A DNA stretch of 64,000 nucleotides from Roseivirga misakiensis (GTDB taxonomy: Bacteria; Bacteroidota; Bacteroidia; Cytophagales; Cyclobacteriaceae): the NCBI RefSeq assembly GCF_001747105.1, contig NZ_MDGQ01000005.1, positions 2,170,001-2,234,000 of the forward strand, in the 5' to 3' direction. The notes below the pieces were generated by a model. That model made no database searches and was not told where the DNA came from. It saw only the letters and a program-made list of their open reading frames with translations. Below, piece by piece: positions 34,323 to 42,848 of this stretch; position 1 is the stretch's first letter; each line of letters starts with the position of its first letter. Made by a program: the position numbers and the translations under genes.

Positions 34323-35291
34323 ATGACTTGGTTTAAAAGTATAGGTACAGTAGAGTGGGTGTTTATAGGCTTATTTATCATTGCCTACCTAATATACATT
34401 CTAAGATTGTTGAGAGTAGCAAAACGGATGAATACGACCTTCAGACCGCTGCTTTTCAAAATACTGTTAAGATCTCTCGCTCTGGCACTTTTAATCATAG
34501 CCCTTTTAGGCCCTTCTTTTGGCGAAACAACCAAAGAAGTAAAATCGGAAGGAAAAGATATTTACTTGGCGGTTGATTTATCCCAGTCGATGAATGCTTT
34601 CGATGTACAGCCGACTAGGTTGGAAAAAGTTAAATATGAGCTTAAGAAGATCATCGAATCCTTCAGTTCTGATCGTATAGGGTTGATTATATTCTCATCA
34701 GAGGCATTCGTTCAGTGCCCACTGACTTACGATCAGAGTGCATTGAACCTTTTCGTGAACACCTTAAATACTGGCTTGGTGCCCAATGCAGGAACTGATT
34801 TTGGATCGCCACTAGACATCGCCCTAGAAAAACTTGAAAGTGAATCTGGACCTGTTACCCAGCAAAAGGCAAAAATCATTTTGATGATTAGCGATGGTGA
34901 AGATTTTGGTGATGATACCGATGAATCTGTCAAAGGTGTAGTAAAATCCGGTATACAGTTGTTCGCTTTGGGTGTCGGCACTGAAGTTGGTTCAAAAATT
35001 CGTCAAGGCAACGGTTTTAAAAGAGATAGACAAGGCACAGACGTAGTAACAAAACTAAACTCTAAGTCGTTGAGAAAGCTAGCGGTGGATACAGGCGGCA
35101 AATACTTCGAAATCAACGAAAACCAAAATGACGTGAATAGGCTCATTAGAGCGATTAACGAAGTAGAAGGTGAAGTTAGAGATGCCCGTATGATCGATGC
35201 ATCCGCAAATAAGTTTTATTACTTCCTAATCGGTGCAATCATTTTGATGATTCTAGACGCTATGGTTAGAAGAAAGACATTAAGAATATGA
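34323..35291 (+). CDS. VWA-domain membrane protein (BatA/BatB-like)
   Basis: A 322-residue protein with two N-terminal helices (WVFIGLFIIAYLIYILRL and LLRSLALALLIIALLGP), a von Willebrand A domain and a final helix (FYYFLIGAIILMILDAM). The metal-ion site is intact: DLSQS at the start of the domain, a Thr in NAGTDFGSP and Asp in ISDGEDFGD. BatA-type proteins are found with MoxR ATPases in Bacteroidota and are linked to envelope stress or aerotolerance. Its stop overlaps the TPR gene by 4 bp. The usual moxR, DUF58, second VWA and BatD genes are not in the window. Confidence 0.88.
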   Translation: MTWFKSIGTVEWVFIGLFIIAYLIYILRLLRVAKRMNTTFRPLLFKILLRSLALALLIIALLGPSFGETTKEVKSEGKDIYLAVDLSQSMNAFDVQPTRLEKVKYELKKIIESFSSDRIGLIIFSSEAFVQCPLTYDQSALNLFVNTLNTGLVPNAGTDFGSPLDIALEKLESESGPVTQQKAKIILMISDGEDFGDDTDESVKGVVKSGIQLFALGVGTEVGSKIRQGNGFKRDRQGTDVVTKLNSKSLRKLAVDTGGKYFEINENQNDVNRLIRAINEVEGEVRDARMIDASANKFYYFLIGAIILMILDAMVRRKTLRI

Positions 35292-36244
35292 GATATTTAC
35301 TAGGTATACTGCTTCTTTTTACGAGTGTAACAGACCCTGTTACTAAGATTGCAAAATCTAATAAGCTCAAAAAACAGGCAAGCCAGGCATATAACGAAGG
35401 TGATTATGAATCGGCCATTACTGCCTATCAGCTATTGCTTGATTCTCTTGATGTAGATGATAATAAAGCCCGTCTGAACCTAGCAAATGCTGCCTATATT
35501 ATGTCTTATGGTGGTGAAAATATGGGCTTATTGAGCGGTATTAGCTCAGGAGAAACTATGGTGGAAGATACCGCCGCCCTCAATGCAATCAGTGGAGAAC
35601 TCAAGTTCTTCGATATCGCTGAATCCAATTATAAAAGAGTGAAAGATAGCGGAGATAAAAGACTCGCTTCATTGGCTCACAATCAACTGGGTGTAATTTC
35701 TTATAAAATGGGTGAACAATCACCAGACGAAAAAGAATCATTTACTCAGTCTGCCCTTACGAATTTCAAAAAAGCCCTTTTAAATAACCCTCAAAACGAT
35801 CAAGCGCGGTACAATTACGAGTTACTCAAAAAACTGATTCGTCAGCAGGAACAGCAAGAACAAGATCAGAAGGACCAGAATAAAGATCAGGAGAAGAAAG
35901 ACGACAAGGATCAAAAAGATCAGGAAAAGCAGGATCAAGACAAGCAAGATCAGGAGAAAAAAGACCAAGAGAAGAAAGATCAGGAAAATAAAGATCAGGA
36001 GGAACAAGAAAATCAAGAGCAGAAAAAAGACGATAAAGAGGGAGAGGAAAATGAAGAGCAAAAAGAAGGTGAACAAAAAGAAGACCCTCTTGAGAAGCTA
36101 AAGGAAAAACTAAAGGAAATGAACATCCCTTTAGAGAAGGCTCAAATGATTTTGGAGGCCATGAAAAACAACGAAACGCAGTACGTTCAGCAAAAGAAAA
36201 GAAAGGCTACCCAAAGAAAAGATAACAGTAAGCCTGATTGGTGA
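35288..36244 (+). CDS. TPR protein with long charged tail (BatC-like)
   Basis: The 318-residue protein starts with a short hydrophobic segment (MRYLLGILLLFTSVTDP), likely a signal peptide. Tetratricopeptide units follow to about residue 180 (QAYNEGDYESAITAYQLLL, LTNFKKALLNNPQNDQARYN). Residues about 185-265 are almost only Gln, Lys, Asp and Glu, in DQEKKDQ-type repeats. The tail ends in a short helix (IPLEKAQMILEAMKNNE), which fits the BatC family. It is translationally coupled to the VWA gene and probably a periplasmic scaffold for it. Confidence 0.87.
   Translation: MRYLLGILLLFTSVTDPVTKIAKSNKLKKQASQAYNEGDYESAITAYQLLLDSLDVDDNKARLNLANAAYIMSYGGENMGLLSGISSGETMVEDTAALNAISGELKFFDIAESNYKRVKDSGDKRLASLAHNQLGVISYKMGEQSPDEKESFTQSALTNFKKALLNNPQNDQARYNYELLKKLIRQQEQQEQDQKDQNKDQEKKDDKDQKDQEKQDQDKQDQEKKDQEKKDQENKDQEEQENQEQKKDDKEGEENEEQKEGEQKEDPLEKLKEKLKEMNIPLEKAQMILEAMKNNETQYVQQKKRKATQRKDNSKPDW
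35835..36085 (+). repeat. Imperfect codon-level repeats encoding a Gln/Lys/Asp/Glu tract
   Basis: Degenerate hexanucleotide units such as gatcag, aaagac and gagaag repeat through the BatC-like gene. The tract is in frame throughout and expected to vary in length between strains through slippage. Confidence 0.7.
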
Positions 36245-36392
36245 TTTTCTCCTTTATTATCCAATTTTCCAGAAATTTGAACCATGCCGCATTCGGCAGA
36301 AATACCAGCTGTAATTTATAGCCCTTTGGTTTAATGATCTTTTTATAGACTAGGCAATTCGCCTTACCATTCATTAAAAACATACGAGCCAG

Positions 36393-36425
36393 TTTAGCGT
36401 TATATCATCCTAATGATTAACTTTG
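36393..36425 (+). promoter_or_regulatory. Promoter of the thiolase gene
   Basis: TTTA, a 21-bp spacer and TAACTTTG (36418-36425) lie about 30 bp before the ATG at 36456. A second box, TATTTTTG (36448-36455), touches the ATG and is probably fortuitous because it would start transcription inside the gene. Confidence 0.55.
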
Positions 36426-36455
36426 CTAACAGTCGTTAGGTAAACTATATTTTTG

Positions 36456-37634
36456 ATGAACGAAGTCTATATTATATCAGCAACCAGAACGCCGATCGGT
36501 AGTTTTGGAGGAAAATTAGCAGGTTTCTCTGCTACTCAATTAGGTTCTTTCGCCATTAAAGGCGCTATGGAAAGAGCCAATATCCAACCAGACCAAGTAC
36601 AAGAAGTACTCATGGGTAATGTTGTTTCTGCAGGTTTGGGACAAGCTCCTGCAAGACAAGCCGCTCTGGGCGCAGGTATTGGTAGCAATGTGCCATGTAC
36701 TACCATTAATAAAGTTTGTGCTTCTGGTATGAAGTCAATTATGCTAGCTGCGCAATCAATTATGGTGGGCGCTCAAGATGTAATTGTTGCTGGTGGTATG
36801 GAAAGCATGAGCAATATCCCCTACTATATCCCGAAAGCTCGTTATGGCTACAAATATGGTAATGGAGAATTAGTAGACGGGTTGGTAAAAGATGGCCTTT
36901 GGGAAGTATATAATGAATTTCCGATGGGTAATTGTGCCGATAACACGGCCAAAGAGAAGAATATTTCAAGAGAGGCTCAAGATGAATATGCTATCGGTTC
37001 ATACAAGAAAGCCGCAGCAGCAACTGAAGCTGGACTTTTCAAAAGCGAGATTGTACCTGTAGCGATTCCTCAACGTAAAGGCGATCCTATTATGATGACA
37101 GAGGATGAAGAATTCAAAAACGTTTTCTTCGACAAAATACCAAACCTTAGACCAGTATTTAGCAAGGACGGTACGGTTACCGCTGCCAATGCATCTACCA
37201 TTAATGATGGTGCTTCTGCCATGGTTCTCATGAGCAAGAAGAAAGCAGATGAGCTTGGCTTAAAACCAATTGCAAAAATCAGAGGTTTTGCAGATGCAGC
37301 TCAAGATCCACTTTGGTTTACTACTGCCCCAGCTTTGGCTATTCCAAAAGCTATGGAAATGGCCAATGTGGCAAAAGGCGATGTCGATTATTATGAGATC
37401 AATGAGGCCTTTTCGGTAGTGGCTATCGCCAATAACCAAGAGCTAGGCATAGATCCTGAGAAAGTTAATGTAAATGGTGGAGCCGTCGCTTTAGGTCATC
37501 CGCTAGGTGCATCGGGTAACAGAATTGTGACTACGCTTTGCCATGTGCTTGAACAAAAAGAAGGAAGCATTGGAGTAGCTGGAATTTGTAATGGTGGTGG
37601 CGGTGCTTCGGCCATTGTCATTGAGAAAATGTAA
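36456..37634 (+). CDS. Acetyl-CoA C-acyltransferase (thiolase)
   Basis: This enzyme condenses or cleaves acetoacetyl- or 3-ketoacyl-CoA. The 392 residues have the three catalytic signatures: INKVCASGMK with the nucleophile Cys near 88, the GHPLGASG His near 350 and CNGGGGAS Cys near 380. The NEAFSVVAIAN segment is typical of biosynthetic acetyl-CoA acetyltransferases (AtoB/PhaA), so acetoacetyl-CoA is the likelier substrate. I start at the ATG at 36456. It is a single gene with its own promoter and terminator. Confidence 0.94.
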   Translation: MNEVYIISATRTPIGSFGGKLAGFSATQLGSFAIKGAMERANIQPDQVQEVLMGNVVSAGLGQAPARQAALGAGIGSNVPCTTINKVCASGMKSIMLAAQSIMVGAQDVIVAGGMESMSNIPYYIPKARYGYKYGNGELVDGLVKDGLWEVYNEFPMGNCADNTAKEKNISREAQDEYAIGSYKKAAAATEAGLFKSEIVPVAIPQRKGDPIMMTEDEEFKNVFFDKIPNLRPVFSKDGTVTAANASTINDGASAMVLMSKKKADELGLKPIAKIRGFADAAQDPLWFTTAPALAIPKAMEMANVAKGDVDYYEINEAFSVVAIANNQELGIDPEKVNVNGGAVALGHPLGASGNRIVTTLCHVLEQKEGSIGVAGICNGGGGASAIVIEKM

Positions 37635-37654
37635 GAACATTATAATATTATTGG

Positions 37655-37687
37655 AAGCCTTACGTAATTTTACGTAAGGCTTTTTTT
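37655..37687 (+). terminator. Thiolase terminator, abutting the next start codon
   Basis: The stem AAGCCTTACGTAA / TTACGTAAGGCTT is followed by a run of seven T residues that touches the ATG of the MORN-repeat gene at 37688. Confidence 0.85.
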
Positions 37688-39001
37688 ATGCGCACACCAT
37701 TCATCACACTAATTTTACTCGCTACACTTGTTGTTTGTCAAGCGCAACAAGTCACGACCTACTACCCACCGGAATACAAAAACAAAAAAGAGACCTACAA
37801 TATTGTAGATGGAGACTCCACAAAAATAGAAGGTACTTATACAAAGTTTTTTGAATCTGGATCAGTATCGCTTACGGGAGAATTCAAGGGCGGAAAACCG
37901 AGTGGAGTTTTCAAAGAATACTACGAAAACGGTAAACCGCTATCTGAAACCACCTACAAAGACGGCTTAAAAACGGGCAAATTTCAAATCTTGTCTAGGA
38001 ATGGGTTTCCTATCCAAAAAGGGCAGTATCTAGCTGGCGAACTAGACGACAAAATAGAGTCTTACTACGAAGATGGAACCTTAAAAACCATTACCACTTT
38101 CGATAATGGTACGCCAAATGGTCTAGCAAAAGAATTCTACCCTAGTGGTAAACTCAAGCAGGAGTTCACCTATGTAAATGGGAAGCAACAAGGTGCGGCC
38201 AAACACTACTATGAAAATGGCCAAGTGTCATCTGTTTACACGTTCCAAGATGGCCGTATTGACGGCCCTTACAAAACCTTCTTTTCCAACGGTAAAAAGG
38301 AATGGCGGTATACTTATGTATCAGGCTTTAAAAACGGTTCTTATGAACATTACAACTCTTTAGGTCAACTGATCGATGAAGGCACCTATGTCGATGGGAT
38401 ACATGATAGCACCAGAAACACCTACTATGACAACGGCGTTTTGAAGGAAGCATTCACATATCAAAAAGGGGCGAAAATTGGTGAAAACATGGTTTACTAC
38501 CCAAGTGGAAAACTAATGTGGTTAGAAAATTATACCCGTGTAACGAAAGACGCTATTATTACCGAATACTATGAAAGCGGGCAAAAAAAGACGGAACAAT
38601 TCTTCGTAAATGGCTATAAGGTAAAGCATTGGAAAACCTACCATGAAAATGGCCAGTTAAAAACCGATACACCATACGACGAGAACACGATCAACGGGAA
38701 TATTAAAGTATTCAATGATCAGGGCATTCTTGAACGCACAATCCCTTACCAGTATGGCCGAAACACTGGTACAGAAGTAGGCTACTTTCCTAGTGGAAAA
38801 AAGCGTACCGAAACCAAATATCTCAATGGACAAAAGTCTGGGAGATACTATGAATACGATCAGGCTGGAAAGGTAAAAGTAATGGGAAACCATCTTTATA
38901 ATGTTCGCCAAGGCACGTGGAAATATTATGATGCCGAAGAGAAGGTTATCAAGGTTGAAACGTATTCTAGAGGCAACCTAGTGAGCAGTTCAGAAAATTA
39001 G
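37688..39001 (+). CDS. Exported MORN_2-repeat protein (YwqK family)
   Basis: The 437-residue protein has a signal peptide (MRTPFITLILLATLVVCQAQ) and then about 15 repeats of 22-24 residues of the form YYENGK-x-TYKDG-K-G, for instance KEYYENGKPLSETTYKDG and YYENGQVSSVYTFQDG. These are MORN_2 repeats. Databases often call them antitoxins after B. subtilis YwqK, but that label does not fit an exported protein without a toxin neighbour. It probably forms a beta-strand scaffold in the periplasm or on the surface. The start codon sits directly after the thiolase terminator, so it must be transcribed by readthrough or from a promoter inside the thiolase gene. Confidence 0.87.
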   Translation: MRTPFITLILLATLVVCQAQQVTTYYPPEYKNKKETYNIVDGDSTKIEGTYTKFFESGSVSLTGEFKGGKPSGVFKEYYENGKPLSETTYKDGLKTGKFQILSRNGFPIQKGQYLAGELDDKIESYYEDGTLKTITTFDNGTPNGLAKEFYPSGKLKQEFTYVNGKQQGAAKHYYENGQVSSVYTFQDGRIDGPYKTFFSNGKKEWRYTYVSGFKNGSYEHYNSLGQLIDEGTYVDGIHDSTRNTYYDNGVLKEAFTYQKGAKIGENMVYYPSGKLMWLENYTRVTKDAIITEYYESGQKKTEQFFVNGYKVKHWKTYHENGQLKTDTPYDENTINGNIKVFNDQGILERTIPYQYGRNTGTEVGYFPSGKKRTETKYLNGQKSGRYYEYDQAGKVKVMGNHLYNVRQGTWKYYDAEEKVIKVETYSRGNLVSSSEN

Positions 39002-39031
39002 AATCCTTCCCTCCTAATTTCTTTTTTTAAC

Positions 39032-39039
39032 TATTTTTG
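39032..39039 (+). promoter_or_regulatory. -7 promoter box of purC
   Basis: TATTTTTG ends 4 bp before the purC ATG (39044), so transcription would start at or next to the start codon and the mRNA would be leaderless or nearly so. The -33 element is not clear. Confidence 0.5.
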
Positions 39040-39043
39040 CCTG

Positions 39044-39988
39044 ATGACTGAAGGCATAAAGGAAACGCATTTTAAATTCCCCAATCAGACGAATTTTTAC
39101 CGAGGAAAGGTAAGAGACATTTACTTTTTCGAAGATTTATTGGTGATGGTCGCATCTGACCGCATTTCAGCTTTTGATGTGATTTTGCCTGTTGCTATTC
39201 CGTTCAAAGGACAAGTGCTAAACCAGATCGCCTCCAAGTTTTTAAGAGCTACACAAGACATTGTTCCTAACTGGATTACGGCGAGTCCTGACCCAAATGT
39301 AAGCGTTGGCTTGAATTGTGAGCCTTATGCCGTAGAAATGGTCATTAGAGGATACTTGGCTGGGCACGCTTGGCGTGAATACCGTGCTGGGAAACGAACA
39401 CTTTGTGGTGTGGCGTTACCTGATGGACTAAAAGAAAATGACAGACTTCCTGAACCGATTATCACCCCTACTACCAAGGCCAAGGAAGGGCATGACGAAG
39501 ATATTTCCAGAGAAGAAATTTTAGCTCAGGGAATTGTGGCGGAAGAAGAATACATCCAGCTAGAAACTTATACCAGAAACCTATTTCAAAGGGGTACGGA
39601 AATGGCCGCAAAGCAGGGGCTTATTTTGGTAGATACTAAGTATGAGTTCGGTAAGATGGGTGATGAAATTATTCTGATTGATGAAATTCATACGCCTGAC
39701 TCGTCTAGATACTTCTACCAAGAGGGCTATCACGAAAGACAGGCCAATGGTGAGACCCAAAAACAACTTTCAAAGGAGTTTGTGAGACAATGGCTGATAG
39801 AAAATGGATTTCAAGGCAAAGACGGTCAACAAATACCAGAAATGACGTCCGAAGTTGTAAATTCGATCTCAGAGCGATACATTGAACTGTTCGAACAAGT
39901 GACGGGTGAATCTTTCCAAAAAGACGGGAACCAAAACATCCAGAATAGGATTGAAACGAATATTAATAATTACCTTATCAATAGATAA
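39044..39988 (+). CDS. purC: Phosphoribosylaminoimidazole-succinocarboxamide synthase
   Basis: PurC joins CAIR and aspartate with ATP in purine synthesis. The 314 residues match the longer, eukaryote-like form found in Bacteroidota. Motifs: [65 protein letters not shown] and LVDTKYEFG with [15 protein letters not shown]. The STAS gene follows after 9 bp and RNase Z after that, so the three may be co-transcribed. Confidence 0.95.
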   Translation: MTEGIKETHFKFPNQTNFYRGKVRDIYFFEDLLVMVASDRISAFDVILPVAIPFKGQVLNQIASKFLRATQDIVPNWITASPDPNVSVGLNCEPYAVEMVIRGYLAGHAWREYRAGKRTLCGVALPDGLKENDRLPEPIITPTTKAKEGHDEDISREEILAQGIVAEEEYIQLETYTRNLFQRGTEMAAKQGLILVDTKYEFGKMGDEIILIDEIHTPDSSRYFYQEGYHERQANGETQKQLSKEFVRQWLIENGFQGKDGQQIPEMTSEVVNSISERYIELFEQVTGESFQKDGNQNIQNRIETNINNYLINR

Positions 39989-39997
39989 ATAGACGAC

Positions 39998-40363
39998 ATG
40001 AAGTTTAGCATAGACAAACAAGATTTATATACCGTATTTAAACTTGAGGAAGAGAAATTGGACTCTCCATTATCTCCAGACCTGAAGTCAGAATTAGTCT
40101 CATTACAAGCACAAGGCACGCAGAACCTTATTCTAAATTTGTCTGCTACTAAGTACGCTGACTCGTCAGGATTAAGCGCCCTACTTACTGGAAACAGAGC
40201 TTACACTGAAAACGGTGGCGCTTTTATCCTCTCAGAAATCACTCCTTTTGTTGATAAACTGCTCACTATTTCTCAGCTAAACAACGTATTGACGATTTTA
40301 GCCACTGACGAAGCTGCTAAAGATCTTATCTTGGCAAACAGCCCTGAAGAGGAAGGCGAATAG
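39998..40363 (+). CDS. STAS-domain protein (anti-sigma-factor-antagonist-like)
   Basis: A single STAS domain of 121 residues. The phosphoacceptor loop LSATKYADSSGLSALL has the conserved Asp-Ser-Ser-Gly, so it may be switched by a serine kinase as in SpoIIAA-type regulation. No partner kinase or sigma factor is beside it. It lies between purC and RNase Z with 8-9 bp gaps. Its role is not known. Confidence 0.88.
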   Translation: MKFSIDKQDLYTVFKLEEEKLDSPLSPDLKSELVSLQAQGTQNLILNLSATKYADSSGLSALLTGNRAYTENGGAFILSEITPFVDKLLTISQLNNVLTILATDEAAKDLILANSPEEEGE

Positions 40364-40371
40364 TCTCCATT

Positions 40372-41289
40372 TTGGGTATCAGGATAAAAATATTAGGATC
40401 CAACTCCGCAGCACCTGCACACCGCAGGCATCACACCTCTCAACTACTCAATATTGAGGGTAAATATTATTTGATGGACTGCGGAGAGGGTACTCAATTA
40501 CAACTTAAGCGCTTCCATATCAAAGCGCAGCGCATCAATCACATCTTCATTTCTCATTTGCACGGCGATCATTATTTAGGCCTTATGGGGCTTTTATCGA
40601 CCATGCACTTGATGGGACGCTCCAAAAAACTTGACCTCTACGGCCCAAGGGGTCTTTCAGAAATTATCACCATGCAATTGAAATACTCTGAAACGGTATT
40701 CAACTATCCGATCAATTTTGTAGAGGTAGATACTAGCGTTTCCAAAGTCGTTCATGAGGATGACTTCGTGGAAGTAATTTCTATCCCTTTAAACCACAGA
40801 ATTCCGTGTAGCGGCTACCTTTTCAGGGAAAAGAAGAAGAACCGAAGACTCATTAAAGACCTTCTCCCACCAAACTTGTCTATAAGAAATATTACCAAAC
40901 TGAAGCACGGGGAAGATATCTTGAACGAAGACGGTGAAGTGGTGATCAAAAATGAAGAGATAACGATGCCTCCTAAAAAGTCGTTCTCTTACGCTTTCTG
41001 CTCCGATACAAAATACGATGAATCAATCGTGCCGATAATTAAGGGAGCGGATATGTTATACCATGAGTCTACTTTCTTGGAGGAGCATGCCGATAGAGCA
41101 GCCAGAACTTTCCATAGCACAGCAAAAGAAGCCGCTACAATTGCAAAAAAAGCAGAGGTAGGTAAATTACTCCTTGGCCATTTTTCTATCCGCTATAAAG
41201 AGCTTCAACCGCTTGAAGACGAAGCCAAAGCCGTTTTTGAAGAATCACAATTGGCCATAGAAGGTGAAGATTTTGTACTAGACTTATAA
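40372..41289 (+). CDS. rnz: Ribonuclease Z
   Basis: This metallo-beta-lactamase-fold endonuclease trims the 3' end of pre-tRNAs, here especially relevant because the tRNA genes in the window lack an encoded CCA. The 305 residues show the zinc motif SHLHGDHYLG, YLMDCGEGTQLQ, PLNHRIPCSGYLF, the Asp of FCSDTKYDES and GHFSIRYKEL. The start is TTG at 40372 (GIRIKILGSNSAAPAHRR); no ATG is available in the short gap after the STAS gene. Confidence 0.94.
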   Translation: MGIRIKILGSNSAAPAHRRHHTSQLLNIEGKYYLMDCGEGTQLQLKRFHIKAQRINHIFISHLHGDHYLGLMGLLSTMHLMGRSKKLDLYGPRGLSEIITMQLKYSETVFNYPINFVEVDTSVSKVVHEDDFVEVISIPLNHRIPCSGYLFREKKKNRRLIKDLLPPNLSIRNITKLKHGEDILNEDGEVVIKNEEITMPPKKSFSYAFCSDTKYDESIVPIIKGADMLYHESTFLEEHADRAARTFHSTAKEAATIAKKAEVGKLLLGHFSIRYKELQPLEDEAKAVFEESQLAIEGEDFVLDL

Positions 41290-41293
41290 ATCC

Positions 41294-42079
41294 ATGAGTA
41301 AGTCCATTTTAAGCAGTAAAAAGACCAGTCTATTCATTATTCTTAGTGGAATATTCATTACCAACGCCCTTATTGCTGAGCTGATCGGCGGCAAGATTTT
41401 CTCTGTGGAAAAAACGCTAGGTTACGAGCCTTTAGACATAAGTTTATTCGGTGATTTTTTACTTCAATTCAATTTAACTGCGGGTGTAGTGCTCTGGCCT
41501 GTCGTTTTCATCACCACGGATATTATCAATGAATACTTTGGCAAAAAAGGTGTCCGCAGAATCACTTTTATCACAGTAGGCCTAATATCCTACGCGTTTT
41601 TGACCATTTACTTGGCTATGCGTTTAGCCCCTGCCGACTTCTGGTTAGGTGTTTTTGAAAAGGATGCGAACGGCAATCCATTTGATATCAATTATGCTTT
41701 TGAAATGGTTTTGAGCCAAGGCTTAAACATTATCTTCGCCTCACTAGTGGCATTTGTCATTGGCCAGTTCGTGGATGTTTATGTTTTTCATAAGCTTAGA
41801 AAAGTGACTGGTAAGCATAAAATTTGGCTTAGAGCTACTGGCTCCACCCTAGTTTCTCAATTAATAGACAGTTTCGTTGTATTAGTGGTAGCCTTCTATT
41901 TTCTCGGAGGATGGTCGCTGAGTCAAGTCTTAGCCGTGGGTACAACCAACTACATTTACAAATTCCTTATTGCAGTAGCATTAACGCCGCTGCTCTACGT
42001 AGCACATTACTTAATCGATAAGTATTTAGGAAAAGAACTAGCGGAAGAGATGATGGCAGAAGCCAGCAATCAGCAATAA
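41294..42079 (+). CDS. Queuosine precursor transporter (YhhQ/VUT family)
   Basis: A membrane protein of 261 residues and about six helices. The family blocks LTAGVVLWPVVFITTDIINE, SQGLNIIFASLVAFVIGQ and LRATGSTLVSQLIDSFVVL are present. YhhQ imports the queuosine precursors preQ0 and preQ1. With queA in this window the organism appears able to salvage precursor and complete the modification. The gene starts 4 bp after rnz. Confidence 0.9.
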   Translation: MSKSILSSKKTSLFIILSGIFITNALIAELIGGKIFSVEKTLGYEPLDISLFGDFLLQFNLTAGVVLWPVVFITTDIINEYFGKKGVRRITFITVGLISYAFLTIYLAMRLAPADFWLGVFEKDANGNPFDINYAFEMVLSQGLNIIFASLVAFVIGQFVDVYVFHKLRKVTGKHKIWLRATGSTLVSQLIDSFVVLVVAFYFLGGWSLSQVLAVGTTNYIYKFLIAVALTPLLYVAHYLIDKYLGKELAEEMMAEASNQQ

Positions 42080-42093
42080 ATAGTTCGTATAGA

Positions 42094-42834
42094 CTAGGCT
42101 CTAAAAAAGTTGTCCAGAACTACAGCCGTCGCTACCCCTACGTTAAGCGACTCGGCTCCTCCTCTGGCAGGAATTAAAATGGGATTAGTAATAAAAGGCA
42201 GCAACTCGTCACTTATCCCTTTGGATTCATTACCCATTACCACTACACCATTAGGTGATAATTGCGTTTTATAAATCGACTCTCCACTCAGGAGCGCACC
42301 ATAAACTGGCATTTTACAGGAAGATAGCAAAGGTTTGATGTCACAGTATTGGACGCTGACCCGAGTAAATGACCCCATTGTGGCATTGATCACTTTAGGA
42401 TTGAAAACATCGGCAGTTTCCAAACTACAATAGATGTGTTTAATGCCATACCAATCCGCAATTCTGATAATCGTCCCTAAGTTTCCAGGGTCGCGGACGT
42501 CGTCTAAAACAAGGCTCAATTCGTTTTCTGAAAGAGATACACCCTCGTCATCAGGCATGTCCACAACAGCTATACCCGCGTTATTTGTCTTAAAGGTTCC
42601 TGCTTGTGATAAATCGATCGGCTTACATATGATTACTTCTTTTGCACGACTTTTTTGCTTCTCTGAAAGCGTATTTAAAAACTCTTGGGTACCCAATAAA
42701 TAGGAAACTTGAAATCCAGATTCAAGCACCTCCGTTACACCTTTTGCACCTTCGACCAAAAACTTTCGCTCTTGAAGCCTATATTTCTTTAATTGCAGAG
42801 ATTTAAAATACTTAATTAGTCGTTTAGTAAGCAT
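42094..42834 (-). CDS. SpoU/TrmH-family RNA 2'-O-methyltransferase
   Basis: This SAM-dependent RNA methylase has a knotted SPOUT fold and 246 residues. The N-terminal substrate-binding part (YRLQERKFLVEGAKGVTEVL) is of the rRNA Gm2251-methylase (RlmB) type. The catalytic motifs are LVLDDVRDPGNLGTIIRIAD, VVMGNESKGIS and IPARGGAESLNVGVATAVV. The target, rRNA or tRNA, cannot be told. Its start is only 14 bp from the divergent tamL start. Confidence 0.92.
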   Translation of the reverse strand: MLTKRLIKYFKSLQLKKYRLQERKFLVEGAKGVTEVLESGFQVSYLLGTQEFLNTLSEKQKSRAKEVIICKPIDLSQAGTFKTNNAGIAVVDMPDDEGVSLSENELSLVLDDVRDPGNLGTIIRIADWYGIKHIYCSLETADVFNPKVINATMGSFTRVSVQYCDIKPLLSSCKMPVYGALLSGESIYKTQLSPNGVVVMGNESKGISDELLPFITNPILIPARGGAESLNVGVATAVVLDNFFRA

Positions 42835-42848
42835 ATCCTTATTTCTCT

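Noticed and set aside
35822-36076. A minus-strand frame of Leu/Ile/Phe opposite the BatC-like tail
   Set aside because: It is the complement of the Gln/Lys/Asp/Glu-rich repeat; such frames appear hydrophobic by composition only.
36448-36455. TATTTTTG immediately before the thiolase ATG as its promoter
   Set aside because: Transcription would begin within the coding region; the box at 36418 is better placed.
37688-39001. Toxin-antitoxin system (YwqK label)
   Set aside because: The protein has a signal peptide and MORN_2 repeats, and there is no adjacent toxin gene.
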